A stretch of DNA of 64,000 nucleotides, taken from positions 372,001 to 436,000 of the forward strand of contig QJPP01000842.1 in assembly GCA_003996215.1 (NCBI GenBank), in the 5' to 3' direction. The stretch comes from Jaltomata sinuosa. Taxonomy: Eukaryota > Streptophyta > Magnoliopsida > Solanales > Solanaceae. Made by a program: the position numbers and the translations under genes. The notes below the pieces were generated by a model. That model was given only the letters and a program-made list of their open reading frames with translations. It was not told the DNA's origin and made no database searches. Positions 36,001 to 44,927 of the stretch are shown piece after piece (the first letter of the stretch is position 1; every line of letters begins with the position of its first letter).

Positions 36001-37158
36001 CACTTCTTACCCTTGGTTCTTACACATGCAACACCCACTGACAATAACATAACCCCTCCATCTTAAGTTATCAGCTAGTAAAATGGCTTCCCACACAGCA
36101 GACCATGAAAAAAAAAAAAAAAAAAACTTCTCTTTAAAGTCCTTTGTTTAACATAACAACAAACATATGAAACTTGTATCACCTCCTTCAGCCAATACTC
36201 AGTTTGTAGTATGACTTTATAGAGATCTCTTAGGAAATTTACCTCTAAAAGTTTTTCTCAGAAGTCATGCTACCCTGTCCTCTAAATTATTCAAAAATAA
36301 CAACGTTCTGTATGCATTAGTTACTTTCTTCAGACACAACCAACATTTCAAACTAAATGAATCAATAAAATTTAGCGTACTTTTACTCAAGACTACCAAA
36401 GAAAAATATTGCTTCCATTTCATGATTTCAAGCGTGCCTTAATTCATCTTGACAAAATAGTGTTAAAACTCTTAATCATCTACACACATACACATTAACC
36501 AATAAGCAAAACTGACAAATGACAAGAATCACCAACTGAAATATCAAAGTCGACTACAAGTAAGTAACTTTTTAATCATCAATCTTCACATAGATTACTA
36601 TGTCTTGTTAGCTCTAATAAATATCACCAAACATTTCAAACAAACAATTGGAAATATCTTCACAAAATAATCAGTTCAGTAGACAAGAAGTTACAAAGCA
36701 AATCTTCAATAGAGATATCCATGTCTTGCAAATTTTACAGAAATACACAGATAACCAAAAGTAATAATAAAAATAAATAATGAGTTGAAATATGAATGAC
36801 ATGAGTAGCTTACCTTAAGAGAGAAGTTGAGAGCAACAGAAGGATAGTATCTGAGCACACTGCTACCATTGCCCCTCCAAAGAGAAAGAACCCCTTCTTC
36901 CTTAATAGTGCGCACTATGCAATCAAGCATGCCCTTGAACCTCCTATGAGGGCCACTCAAGATGGCTACATTGCTTTCTTGGGTCTGCAATAATAGCTTT
37001 GCTCTCTCAATTGGTGCCACAATCGTGTGCACAGCACCACCCATCACTGCCCCCGCCATTAGATCTCGATTGAAAGTTGCCCACCTATTAGACGGCTCAG
37101 ATTTTCTTGAAATGAGCCCTGTAACCTTCTGTTCCCCTTCACCATCCTCCTCCACCAT
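12064..37158 (-). CDS. Mitochondrial ADP/ATP-carrier-type protein, two exons split by a 24-kb intron
   Basis: This is a mitochondrial carrier (SLC25) family protein of the ADP/ATP translocase type, expected to be a six-helix membrane transporter exchanging adenine nucleotides. Exon 1 is 37158-36814 (115 codons, donor GTAAGC after SVALNFSLK). Exon 2 is 12693-12064 (209 codons plus stop, starting DLYRNIL after the acceptor 'gaccgcag'). The join is in phase 0 and gives 324 residues. All three carrier signatures are present: PIERAK at residue 49, PLDITHTR at 155 and PLDTVRRR at 253. The last runs into RRRMMM at 258-263, the hallmark of ADP/ATP carriers. The protein resembles a divergent plant carrier annotated as a probable ADP/ATP carrier (I recall At5g56450) more than classical AAC1-3, and it has no long N-terminal extension. 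Both exons are intact. The intron, 12694-36813, holds nested retrotransposons and is described separately. Confidence 0.9.
12694..13604 (-). other. Host intron sequence, exon-2 side
   Basis: This is the part of the carrier-gene intron between the acceptor of exon 2 and the first retrotransposon. No coding signal is seen; the ORFs are short and unrelated to any family I recognise. It ends with the 5-bp sequence CACCT (13600-13604), which pairs with CATCT at 31407-31411 as the probable target duplication of the large inserted element. Confidence 0.7.
13605..14622 (-). repeat. 3' LTR of the outer copia-type element
   Basis: On the - strand it starts TGTTGAGACACCATGATC and ends CTAACA, giving TG...CA ends. 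It is clearly related along its length to 30407-31406, with many scattered substitutions and small indels. Shared text includes 'aaagtaaatcaacacaagt'-like, 'gttgcttcttcttc(a/g)agac' and 'catcaaaacaccacatgat'. Divergence by eye is well above that between the LTRs of the inner element, so the outer element is older. Confidence 0.85.
14623..15712 (-). other. 3' non-coding interior of the outer element
   Basis: This lies between the 31-bp repeat and the 3' LTR. No ORF of interest is seen. Several copies of a short motif related to GGAACAGGTTC occur on either strand, for example near 15115, 15185, 15205, 15290, 15367 and 15660. The polypurine tract adjoins the LTR at 14623-14637. Confidence 0.6.
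15713..15805. repeat. 31-bp tandem repeat, three copies
   Basis: A 31-bp unit starting 'acattcaattttcttcattg' occurs at 15713-15743, 15744-15774 and 15775-15805 with a few substitutions per copy. It sits at the 3' end of the envelope-like ORF of the outer element. The ORF's stop codon falls within the third copy. Since 31 is not a multiple of three, the repeat cannot encode a repeating peptide. Confidence 0.9.
16286..17150 (+). repeat. 5' LTR of the inner copia element
   Basis: This 865-bp LTR starts TGTTGGATCAAGG and ends CTAACCA. TATA box TATAAATA is at 16576-16583, preceded by 'gagaggactctcag'. An inverted pair of the GGAACAG motif lies near the end (17092-17120). The 3' copy ends CTAACA, so the last bases differ by one. 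Confidence 0.93.
17151..17163 (+). other. Primer binding site (tRNA-iMet)
   Basis: TTGGTATCAGAGC directly follows the 5' LTR. It is the standard plant copia primer site complementary to the 3' end of initiator methionine tRNA. Confidence 0.92.
17207..19110 (+). pseudogene. gag: Copia gag polyprotein with one frameshift (inner element)
   Basis: The first segment (17207-18580, 457 codons) begins MNSAPPLGHGEG and shows the copia gag fold, with FNGQYYSWWKTRMEDF early and SSCTTAKQIWDTL near residue 105. A complete zinc knuckle CX2CX4HX4C (CFKCGKTNHQVKDC) lies at 18064-18105. An acidic segment and a predicted coiled coil follow. The frame is lost at a run of CT repeats (18552-18564), where slippage is the likely cause. 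The second segment (18577-19110) continues in another frame with Lys/Glu-rich coiled coil and a second knuckle, CTHCGKVGYLREAC, in which the usual His is Tyr. The stop at 19108-19110 precedes the protease. The length exceeds a standard copia gag, as in SIRE-type elements. Confidence 0.88.
19111..20300 (+). pseudogene. pol: Copia protease and integrase (inner element, broken)
   Basis: The protease active site reads MDSACSRHMTG at 19156-19188. The usual D-S-G is D-S-A here, and the codon before it is a TAG where Trp is expected. The integrase zinc region follows: LWHKRLGHASHVQL with its two His, then CAACAQGK with its two Cys. The catalytic core has the first Asp in HMDLCGPM. The second Asp is in IRSDH, immediately followed by an in-frame TGA (19936-19938) in place of Gly. 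The Glu is in PQQNGVVERKNRTLQ. The frame shifts near 20210. Other stops lie at 19150-19152 and about 19330. The signatures are complete but the chain cannot be translated in one piece. Confidence 0.88.
20301..22267 (+). pseudogene. pol: Copia reverse transcriptase and RNase H (inner element, broken)
   Basis: Linker text is followed by reverse transcriptase from about 20780: KVWHLEPKPKNR, TKWVFRNKLDENG, then after a frameshift near 21040 YQMDVKSAFLNGLL and KALYGLKQAPKAWYE. The catalytic YVDD is intact at 21324-21335, but a TAG stop (21318-21320) lies just before it. RNase H follows: GYADVDYAG (first Asp region), KSNTG, STAEAEYVV (Glu) and, after another frameshift near 22020, FCDNTSAINFVKNP and HIDIRHHFLRD. 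The stop is at 22265-22267. The domain order and motifs are typical of Ty1/copia. At least three frameshifts and one stop disable it. Confidence 0.9.
22268..22848 (+). other. Spacer between pol and the envelope-like ORF (inner element)
   Basis: This 581-bp non-coding stretch follows RNase H. Its right half is rich in pyrimidines ('ctctaaatctcttcttcttc', 'cactttctctctcg'-like). Such a leader could belong to a spliced or internally started transcript for the following ORF, but no splice site or promoter could be confirmed. Confidence 0.5.
22849..24875 (+). pseudogene. Envelope-like ORF between pol and the 3' LTR (inner element)
   Basis: This is a third ORF in the envelope position. The likely ATG is at 22849, with a TAA at codon 5 (22861-22863) in the same frame as the long segment 22993-23892. 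The N-terminal half is very acidic, then rich in Lys/Arg/Pro (RTRSRVRKASGKVV, ATKRGLEES, KRPRGTKG), suggesting low-complexity disordered protein with NLS-like tracts. A frameshift at about 23750-23800 leads to a globular region containing GGDEMMELL and FYVNATGTSSS after a TAG at 24048-24050, then LTPAVLAEILGVPNDGW. This matches the 'putative plant transposon protein' type of domain. The C-terminus is a coiled coil (LRAMLAAKDVEIAAMRAS onward). No signal peptide or clear membrane span is seen, so a real envelope role is unproven. Confidence 0.75.
24876..25327 (+). other. 3' non-coding interior and polypurine tract of the inner element
   Basis: No ORF is supported. A short simple repeat 'attgaaattgaaattg' lies near 25100. 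The region ends with a polypurine tract AAAAAGGGGGAATT directly before the 3' LTR. Confidence 0.7.
25328..26178 (+). repeat. 3' LTR of the inner copia element
   Basis: This 851-bp LTR matches 16286-17150 from TGTTGGATCAAGG to CTAACA. The main difference is a deletion and replacement near 25510 relative to the 5' LTR ('cataaggatcctacaagg' there, 'catccgg' here), plus about 25 single-base changes. Confidence 0.93.
26201..28015. mobile_element. Solo LTR with perfect CTTCA target duplication
   Basis: A 1,815-bp segment starts TGTCACGCCCCG and ends GGTGTTACA. It is flanked by CTTCA on both sides (26196-26200 and 28016-28020). It has no interior coding sequence and no second copy nearby. TG...CA ends, a 5-bp duplication and near-inverted ends (TGT.AC.CCCC / GGGGTGTTACA) identify it as a solo LTR. 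The TGTCACG start resembles the Ty3/gypsy LTRs elsewhere in this window, so a Ty3/gypsy origin is likely. It sits inside the envelope-like ORF of the outer element, 12 bp from the inner copia insertion. Confidence 0.85.
28605..30351 (-). pseudogene. Degenerate copia gag remnant and 5' interior of the outer element
   Basis: An ATG at 30351 on the - strand opens a gag-like frame whose pieces resemble the N-terminus of the intact gag of the inner element: WW followed by a MQDF-like motif, then SSCTTAKQI and DTLQSNYGDLG. Stops and frameshifts break it within about 300 bp. At 29539-29784 a lysine/glutamine-rich stretch (PKEQVLTPKYDN, KGKNKRTSASAKG) can be read. No catalytic motif of protease (D-S/T-G), integrase or reverse transcriptase (YVDD) is seen before the envelope-like ORF begins. 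Pol therefore appears to have been lost. Confidence 0.6.
30407..31406 (-). repeat. 5' LTR of the outer copia-type element
   Basis: This 1,000-bp LTR has TG...CA ends on the - strand. A TATA-like 'cctatataaacaac' lies at about 30930-30943 (read on the - strand), followed downstream by the transcribed part and then the primer binding site at 30392-30406. The 3' LTR has 'tatgtaaac' at the same place, so the TATA box is degraded there. Confidence 0.85.
31412..36813 (-). other. Host intron sequence, exon-1 side
   Basis: This 5.4-kb portion of the carrier-gene intron is AT-rich and without supported genes. It contains a SINE-like fragment at about 31.8 kb and a 19-base A run near 36110. A patch around 32520-32680 is G/A-rich with repeated 'gagcagga' and 'aggatgg' words. 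The donor GTAAGC of exon 1 is at 36808-36813. Confidence 0.7.
31752..31858. mobile_element. Possible SINE fragment (Au-like)
   Basis: The block 'ccgtggtgtccgagccagc' followed by 'gcgcacctcgactacttcca' and 'ctcaccagcaacaa' resembles a widely dispersed angiosperm SINE core that I recall as Au-type. A T run precedes it. Only about 100 bp is present and it has diverged. The family name is from memory. Confidence 0.4.
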
Positions 37159-39949
37159 TTTCTATTTCTTCTTTCTGTTAGATTAAAATCAATATTCGTA
37201 TGGTTTCTTGTATGAGTATTCGCCCTATTGCGTGTTATTGAGGTTTCTTGATACAAAAAATATAAACACAAACTTCTGGGGTTGCCTTAAATATAAAAAT
37301 GCAATCTTTGCAAGGTTTCCTATCTTGATTCAGAGAGAGAATAACAGAACATCTGTGGGTGCTTTGATTTTCTTCCTTTCACCAATCTTGAATAACGAAC
37401 GATAGGGTGTTCCTCTTGTAACGTTATTCGTCCTTTTACTTTTTGTCTTAAAGACTCTTTTCTTGGTAGAGTCAGGACCCTAGAGTCGTGTATAACAGAA
37501 TTCCAAAGCGCGGTTCATTTGCTTGATGGGGTTGTTGAGAACTGAGATATAACTCGGCGCTTGATTATGTTTATCTATCTATCTTCTATGTTACTTTAAA
37601 AGCACAAACTCGTAAATCTAAAAATGAAATTACTAAAACATCTTTTCTTTAAATCTAAATTTTCTATTTTAATTATCAATTAAAAAAAATGTAGTAATTC
37701 AACGGTTCAAACTTGTGTTAAAAAATTAACTTGCTCTTGTAAAGAGTTGCTTCTCTAACACGTACAAACAGTCAATCCATGTTTCAAGTCCTTACAAAGA
37801 GACTATCCCTTTCACATTTCTATTTCTTTCTAAGTACCTCTTTCATGTATGATCACAAGTTCTTAGATCTTCCTCTATCATAATTCGGTACCCATCTAGA
37901 GCCAATGACCAAATTCAACTCCAGTAAAATTCCAAAAGGACAATGTTCTTTTTTCATTCATTACATTAATCCAAATCACTATAGTGTTACACGTGTAGTT
38001 GTGTATATACAAAGAGGATTTGGTTGTTAGATCCGAGCGAAATCAAAGGATTTTTCATTCATGAGAGGTAAACTCAAAAATATTTTTGTCTTGTACGTTT
38101 AATTATGTTTATACACTCCAAAATTACTTGATATACAATTGTCATGACTCTGAAGGCTGCATAACCCGAATTTCGATAAAATTCTGATATTAATTTGCTG
38201 AGTCTGAATTTTAACGTCGAAATTGTGCAAAAAATAAGTTCATTAATGTCCGCACGAGTGGCCGCCCGATGTCGTATATGTCGATTATTGGAGAGAATTA
38301 AAAGAGAGTAAACTGACTGTGACATGGGATCTGCACAACTCTGGGTGAAGAAAAATTTGCACTCTTCATGTTCATACTCCAGTTATATGATACGCATAAA
38401 TAAGTACTTAATTTTTTTGTTTCTTTTATTGTTTTTTCACATTAATATAAATTTCGGTGATGAAGTTTTGATTTTAAATTTTTTTACTTGCTAAGGTATT
38501 ATGGAAAAGATGATTTTGTTGGTTTGCTATGTTAAACTATTTTGCTTTTTTATTTTTTTAACCACTTCTTTTTGCTATTCATTTACACTTTTTAAGTCAG
38601 ATGGTGTTGTTTTAGGATGCTTAGAGAGTTAGTACTTTGTAGAAATTGATCTTTAATAGTAACTGATAGTTGGTTCTATTTCTTTGGTTTTATTCATGTA
38701 TTTTATGACAAGTACTTCCTCTGTTTCAGTTTGTTTGTCATATTTTCCTTTTTAGTTCGTTTGAAAAAGAATGTCTTCTTCCCTTTTTGGGCAACTCTTT
38801 AATTCGAATTTTCCGTATGAAATACTTAAGACTACAAGATTAAATGATATTTTTATACATTTTATGTATCTTAAGTTTAAGACCACAAGATTCGAAAAAC
38901 TTTTTTACTTTAGTAAATTTCGTGTCAAATCAAAATCAGACAAATAAATTGAAACAAAAGGAATATTTGATTTTCATTCTTTTGTGAACAGTCCTACCAA
39001 ATGAACTGATCAATTCCTTTATTTTGATCAATGGTAAATGAAATTTCACTTGAAGCTCTATGAAATCCAACCCCCATGTCCAACCTCTCAAAGACAAAGT
39101 AAATTTTTTATCTTCTAGCTCATTAATTTGGAATATAGTCTTAAAAATGTTAATAAAAAGTGTTGATTTTAAGGACAAATTATTTATGAATGAGAATCAA
39201 TTAATTCCTCGCTTTGTTAAGAGATTTTTATTTCTTCTTTTGTAATGATTTCAGAATTTAAGTATCACCACTTTTTAGACAAAAAGAAATTGGAGAAAAA
39301 CTATTCTTCATAGTGCTGCTTGGGATGCACAAAAGCAACAGTTAATAATCGCACAAAATGAAAAAAATACTATGCTTAACAATAACTTCACCGTTTGAGA
39401 CAAAAGACACATATCATGTCTCAATATCGGTATCCATTGACAGAAAAGCAATAAAATACTAAATCCCCTCCATTCCACTTGTGCATTTCAACATAGTCTT
39501 TTAGATTTGAAACTGTAAAAAAAATGCGCAGGAAATTTATATGTGAAAAATAATTTAGACTTGAATGGATGTAAAAATCACAACTTACACTCCCTATAGG
39601 ATTTGTACTAAACTTCACTAAAAGTACCAAGTCAAGTGAACTATCCCTTCAATCCAAAGGACCTACCGCTAAGCTCTTTACAATAATCTTAGATTGTTTC
39701 TACCCATTCAAGATACCCTTACCTTGAAATAAAACAACAAACTGAGGAAGAAGTATCATTAACCTCAACAAATGCTTCTAATAAAGATGATAAGAGGTTA
39801 CAATCCAAACTTATTACATTCACTAGAGTTGACACCAGAGAAAAATATGCTTCGATTCTTGAAACACATGGCACAAGTAATATTTTCTAATGTGTTTAAT
39901 TTGAAGGATATATTGTGGTTACTTTAATATGTGCAATAGAATTGCCTTC
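37159..39949. other. Upstream region of the carrier gene and AT-rich intergenic DNA
   Basis: The carrier gene's 5' leader and promoter should lie just right of 37158, since the gene is on the - strand. No TATA box was fixed. The rest is AT-rich with no supported gene. It contains a Stowaway-like MITE at 38715-38963. The right edge is the start of a chromovirus LTR. Confidence 0.6.
38715..38963. mobile_element. Stowaway-like MITE (249 bp)
   Basis: The left end CTTCCTCTGTTTCAGTTTG and the right end CAAATAAATTGAAACAAAAG form imperfect terminal inverted repeats of about 28 bp. Both sides carry a TA dinucleotide (38713-38714 and 38964-38965). The sequence between is AT-rich and non-coding. The TIR sequence is the 'CTCCCTCCGTTTCA' type common in plant Stowaway (Tc1/mariner-derived) MITEs. 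Confidence 0.8.
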
Positions 39950-40770
39950 TGTCACGACCTAAACCGCGCCGCAAGTGGCACCCACACTAAAACCCCAGTG
40001 GGAGAACCAATTGCCCAAGCCAACACTTAAACAACTAAGCAGCTAAAACCAGATTTCATTAAATGAAGCGAAGATTCACATCTAACAGTAAACAATAAAA
40101 TCCCTGCAAAAATAAATCCCTAGAATCTGAAAGTCGTGTACCAAAATATCTAACATAGTCTAGAATACGGAGATGCAACCCCAAAATAAAAGAAGTTTGA
40201 ATCCAAATAATAGACTAGAAATAGTAGATGAATTCATGATAGCATGGAAGATGCAGCTCACCCTTAGATTCAGAAGTTGCTCGTTTCACAATTGAGGTCA
40301 CACAATAGCAATCGAAATAGGCCCTGTACTCAACAAAAGAAGAGAAGTGCAGTATCAATATACAAAAATAACAGTGTACTGGTAGGATCATCGGCCAGCT
40401 CTAAACATACAAAATATGAACACATAACTATAACTTAGTAAAACAGGATAAAACATGTATAGCCCAAGTCAGTGAAAATAAGCAAGACTCTTTGTCATCA
40501 ACCTGACTTAAAAACCACATGAAATATGTCCAAACCACAATAACAACAACCATATGATATTTGACACACCTTTCAAGTAACCTGGACCACCCAAGGATCT
40601 TTAGGACATAGTCTATGGTATTTAACATGCAATTCCGATCTACAGAAGAACAATTTCAACATTTAATCACATCAACCTGGCCACTCATGGACCAACATGT
40701 AATAGATACACCACAACAAATAAACTTAGTTCACTCATGGAACCAACACACAAAAGAATAATTAATTATG

Positions 40771-40905
40771 TACCAGGTGTGGTACCCGAGTCAACCATAA
40801 TAGAACTTGTACCAGGAGTGATACCTTAGCCAATTGATAGATATCCCGTACCAGGAGAGGTACCCGAGCCAACTAATAATCTGTACCAAGCGTGGTACCC
40901 GAGCA
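40771..40905. repeat. GGTACC minisatellite inside a chromovirus LTR, four units
   Basis: Four degenerate units of about 34-39 bp share 'taccagg.gtggtacccgag' and 'ccaac'. The right LTR of the same element has three units at about 48143-48242. A related six-unit array lies at 50497-50720 in another LTR. Confidence 0.85.
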
Positions 40906-41670
40906 AATCGAAGGATCACAGATATCACACAAACACAATCACAATGAATACAACCCACACTTGTAAAGCCAACAAGTATATAAGACAAGTTCATTGCATG
41001 AGTTTGACAACAAAATATCATTTTACATTCATTCCCTTATTCCCTAAACACGCATGTTACAAGAAATACTAATGAAATAGTTAACATGCACACATAACAT
41101 AATTTGGGGAATACTTCAACTATCACCTACATCCAATCAAGCTCGAATGCTCTATTGGATCAGAGCTTTTCCATTTCTTGAAACTCTAGCTTGATCTTGA
41201 TCTAAGAATAATAATATAAACACAACATCAACCCAAATGGCCTAAATATTCCCGAATTACATCTTAATCGCAAACCCCAGGCCAATTCATAATTATTCCA
41301 CCATTCCCAAGGCTCTCTCACCATAAATTCACCTATTTACTACCAATTATATGGTTATGCCAGTGAATTACGGTAAGAAATCTTTGAATAACAACCTAAT
41401 TCAAGAAACCCAGGTTCATCCCCACATTCCCTCCTTTCACCAGAAAATCCATCCTAGGTTGAGTTAAACCCTTTCCCAGGCCCGTACCTATCGATTCTAA
41501 GCTACAAAAATCAAAGTACTAGATTAGGGGAACAAAATAATTACCTTAGCGAAGGATTATGGTGGAAAACTGATGAAAATTGCCTAAATTTCCTTAGCCC
41601 TTTTCCAAAACGTTCTTGAGAAAGAATAAACATTTTTGGGAAAGTTTCTGCATTTACAATGACTTATCCC

Positions 41671-41820
41671 ACTATAGCAGCTCGATCCGGCTATAGCAGC
41701 ACTGCCATAACAGAAGTCGCCCACTATAGCAGAATTGACCACCTTTGACTCCCGTTATAGCGACAATTTCTCTGCGGCATCGCCCTAGCACCATGTCACC
41801 TGCTATAGCGTTTGACACGA
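41671..41820. repeat. Cluster of CTATAGC repeats in a chromovirus LTR
   Basis: Within 150 bp there are five close matches to CTATAGCAG or CTATAGCG-type words, near 41671, 41690, 41733, 41754 and 41811, plus a weaker 'ccataacag'. The core TATAGC with flanking GC is near-palindromic (GCTATAGC). A similar cluster is at 51784-51920. Confidence 0.8.
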
Positions 41821-42234
41821 GATAAAAACTCGAGAATCCTTCCATTTTTGACTATTTTACAACACACCTTCAAACCTTGACATTTCAGACCAACCCCTTT
41901 TACGTCAAGTTCGATATCGAGAGTTCTACTCATCCGAATTAATTTACAAAAAGTCCTACAGACTCCTTAACGCCTTAGCTAATAGAAAAACTAGCTCAAA
42001 CTTAGTCATTTTACAGAATCCTTTCTCGGATTGCCCTAGACCTCACCTCACTCAGTTTTTGTCCGAGACTAGCCTAGTCCAAACTTTTCAACTCCCCAAC
42101 CCAAATGTTTTCTAACCCATTTTATTGCACGAATAGTTCACCCATAACAATGCGAAGAGTTACAATAGATAGTAATTTACCCATCGTTCATCCCCAAATG
42201 ATCAAAAAAGAAAAAATATGAGCTAAATCGAGAA

Positions 42235-43295
42235 GAAGGTAGTACCTGAATCCTCAAACAAGTGAGGGTACTTGTCCCGTGTGTCCTTTTGGGTTTCCCA
42301 AGTGGCTTTTTCAATTGGACCATGCTTCTATTAAACCTTTATCGATCTGATTTCCTTTGTCCTAAACTTTCGGATATCCCGATCAAGAATAACAACTGAC
42401 TCCTCCTTGTACTAAATATCCTTATCTAACAAGATCAAACCCCATTTGATAATGTAATTCTCATCCTCATGGTATATCTTCAACATGGATACATGAAAAA
42501 CTAGATGGACTTCGAACAAACTAGGTGGCAATGCTAACTTATAAGCTACCGGACCTACACTGTCGAGAACCTTAAATGGACCGATATTCCGGGGGCTAAG
42601 CTTACCCCTCTTGCCAAATCTCATTACCTATTTCATCGATGAAACTTTCAACAGAACTTATTCACCAACCTGAAATGACATGTCCCTTACCTTGCGATCA
42701 ACGTACTCCTTTTGCCTGGTCTGGGCTGCCAATAACTTGGTTTAGATACCCCTCACTTTCTCCTGAGCTTCCTTTACCAAAACAATGCCCAGAGGCTTCA
42801 CATCACCTGCCTCAAACCACCCTATGGGCGATCTACATCCCCTCCCATAAAGTGCCTCGAATGGTGCCATGTCAATACTTGAGTAATAGTTGTTGTTGTA
42901 TAAGAATTCACACAATCGTAAGAATTGATCCCAATGGCCCCCGAAATCAATCACACATTCTCTCAGCATCTCCTCCAGCACCTGAATCATCCTCTCTGAC
43001 TGACCATCCATATGAGGATGAAATGCTAAATGTGAAATGGGTGCCCAACTCTTCGTGCAACTTACCCCAGAACTTAGAAGTAAAATGAGTACCTCTATCT
43101 GAAATGATCGAAAGTGGCACCCCATGCAATCTCACTATCTTGTAGACGGAGATCTTGGCAAACTGCTAGGAGTTGTAATCCACCCTGACCGAAATGAAAT
43201 GAGCTGACTTTTCAGCCTATCTACGATGACCCAAATTGAGTCATACTTCCCCAAGGTCTTAGAAGACCTACCACGAAGTCCATGGCTATCCTTTC
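42235..43295 (-). pseudogene. pol: Chromovirus integrase core, C-terminal domain and chromodomain remnant
   Basis: The integrase core is split between frames. One frame has IISDRGTHFTSKFW (second catalytic Asp region) and the next has HPHMDGQSERMIQVLEE, which holds the Glu. The GPY/F-type C-terminal module reads NIGPFKVLDSVGPVAYKLA at 42412-42624. Further 3', about 42240-42420, fragments such as EKATWETQKD and KYPHLFEDSGT match the end of a chromodomain as found in Tekay/Del pol. Several stops interrupt it. The 3' LTR begins about 45 bp after the last recognisable residue. Confidence 0.8.
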
Positions 43296-44927
43296 TCACT
43301 TCGACTCAGGAATGGGCATCCTTTGAAGCAAACCTGCAGGCCTTTGATGCTCATACTTCACCTGCTGACAATTTTGACACTTGGACACATAATCGGCTAT
43401 GTCCCTCTTCATCCCAGGCCACCAATAAAGTTGCCTCAAGTCCTGGTACATTTTAGTTACGCCCGGATGAGTTGAGTACCACAAACTATGAGCTTCAACT
43501 AACACCTTCTGAACTAAGTCATCAACCCGAGGGATACATATCTGCCCTCTAAAACACAGCACCCCAAACACATCAAGTGTGGCATTCGGGGCCTCCCCAG
43601 ACACCACCTTATTTTGGAGCTTGTTCAATTGCACATCCTTAAACTGTTTGGCGTTGATTTCCTCCAGAAATGTAGATTTAACCTCAATACTGACTAACAC
43701 TCCACCTTTTTCTGAAATGCCAAATTGCATGAACCTGGATGCTAGAGTTTGAACCTCTCTAGCCAAGGGTTGCTTGGTCACCCCCAAACAAGACAAACTG
43801 CCCATGCTTACCACTTTCTGGCTCAATGCGTCTGCCACCACATTGGCCTTATCCGGATGATACTGGATGGTCACGTCATAATATTTCAACAACTCCATCC
43901 ACCTCCTCTGTCTTAGATTCAGATCCCTCAATGTAAACACATGCCGCAAGCTGCGATGGTCTATGAACACTTCACACTTGACACCATAGAGATAGTATCT
44001 CCAAATCTTAAATGCAAATTCCACCACTGCAAACTCCAAATCATGGGTGGGGTAGTTCTTCTCATGAGGCTTCACCTGCCTCAAAACATAAGCTATGACA
44101 TTTTTGTCCTGCATTAACACAACACCCAAACCCGAATGTGAAGAATCAAAAAATACAATGAAAACCTTACCTTCAACTTGCAATGAGAGAATATGAGTTA
44201 TAGTCAGAAGTGCCTTGAGCTTTTGGAAGATCTCTTCACACTTGTCAGACCAAACAAATGGTACCTTCTTCTGAGTCAACCTTGTCAAGTGAGTAGCAAT
44301 GGAATCAAAATTCTTAAGGAACCTTCTATAATAGCTAGCAAGACCCACAAAACTCCTAACTTCAGTCACAGAGCTAGGCCGGACCCAACTCTTAACTGCC
44401 TCAATCTTTTGGAGATCCACCATCACCCCTTTTTCCGAGAACATATGCCTTATGAAAGCAACCGAAGATAACTGAAATTCGAACTTTGAAAACTTAGCAT
44501 ACAATTTTTGTCCCCTTAAAATCCCTAGAACAATACGAAGATACTCTGCATGCTTCTCCTTACTCTTGGAGTAAATCAAAATATCATATATAAATACAAT
44601 CACAAAGGAATCCAGAAATGACTTGAAGATACCATTCATCAAACTCCTAAAGGCTGTCAGCGCATTGGTCAACCCAAACGATATTACCAGGAACTCGTAA
44701 TGCCCATACCGAGTTTGGAAAGTCATCTTAGGTATATACTCAGGCCTAATCTTTAGCTGATTATACTCTGACCTCAAGTCAATTTTAGAAAACATTGAAG
44801 CACCCTGTAACTGGTCAAAAAGGTCATCTATGCGAGGAAAGAGATACTTATTTTGGATGGTAACCTTGATTAGTTGCTTGTAGTCTATACACAACCTCAT
44901 ACTACCATCCTTTTTTTTCACAAACAA
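43296..44927 (-). pseudogene. pol: Chromovirus reverse transcriptase, RNase H and integrase N-terminus
   Basis: This open segment of 543 codons begins within reverse transcriptase at FVKKKDGSMRLCIDY, with FDQLQGASMFSKIDLRS (first catalytic Asp), then FVISFGLTNA-like text. The catalytic box is FIYDIL at residues 112-117, where F/Y-x-D-D is expected; the first Asp is Tyr, so the enzyme would be inactive. RNase H follows from about residue 230 to 370. The integrase zinc region ends the segment: THPGVTKMYQDL with its His pair and CQNCQQVK with its Cys pair. Although open, it is part of a broken polyprotein and should not be treated as a cellular gene. Confidence 0.9.

Larger units (their letters stand above)
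39950..42190 (-). repeat. 3' LTR of the - strand chromovirus
   Basis: On the + strand it runs from TGTCACGACC to CCATCGTTCA (2,241 bp). The inner boundary was set because a purine-rich 'catttgggga' on the - strand directly precedes TGAACGATGGG, and the same arrangement recurs at 52319. It contains a four-unit GGTACC minisatellite (about 40771-40905) and a TATAGC cluster (41671-41820). It aligns with 47343-48951 over its left 1.65 kb. Confidence 0.85.

Noticed and set aside
36706..36813. Continuation of carrier exon 1 through VSYSCHSYFNS to a stop
   Set aside because: This is read-through into the intron past a consensus GTAAGC donor; the added residues do not fit the carrier fold.
42639..43088. 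149-codon open frame on the + strand
   Set aside because: It is antisense to the chromovirus integrase core, which has recognisable catalytic motifs on the - strand.
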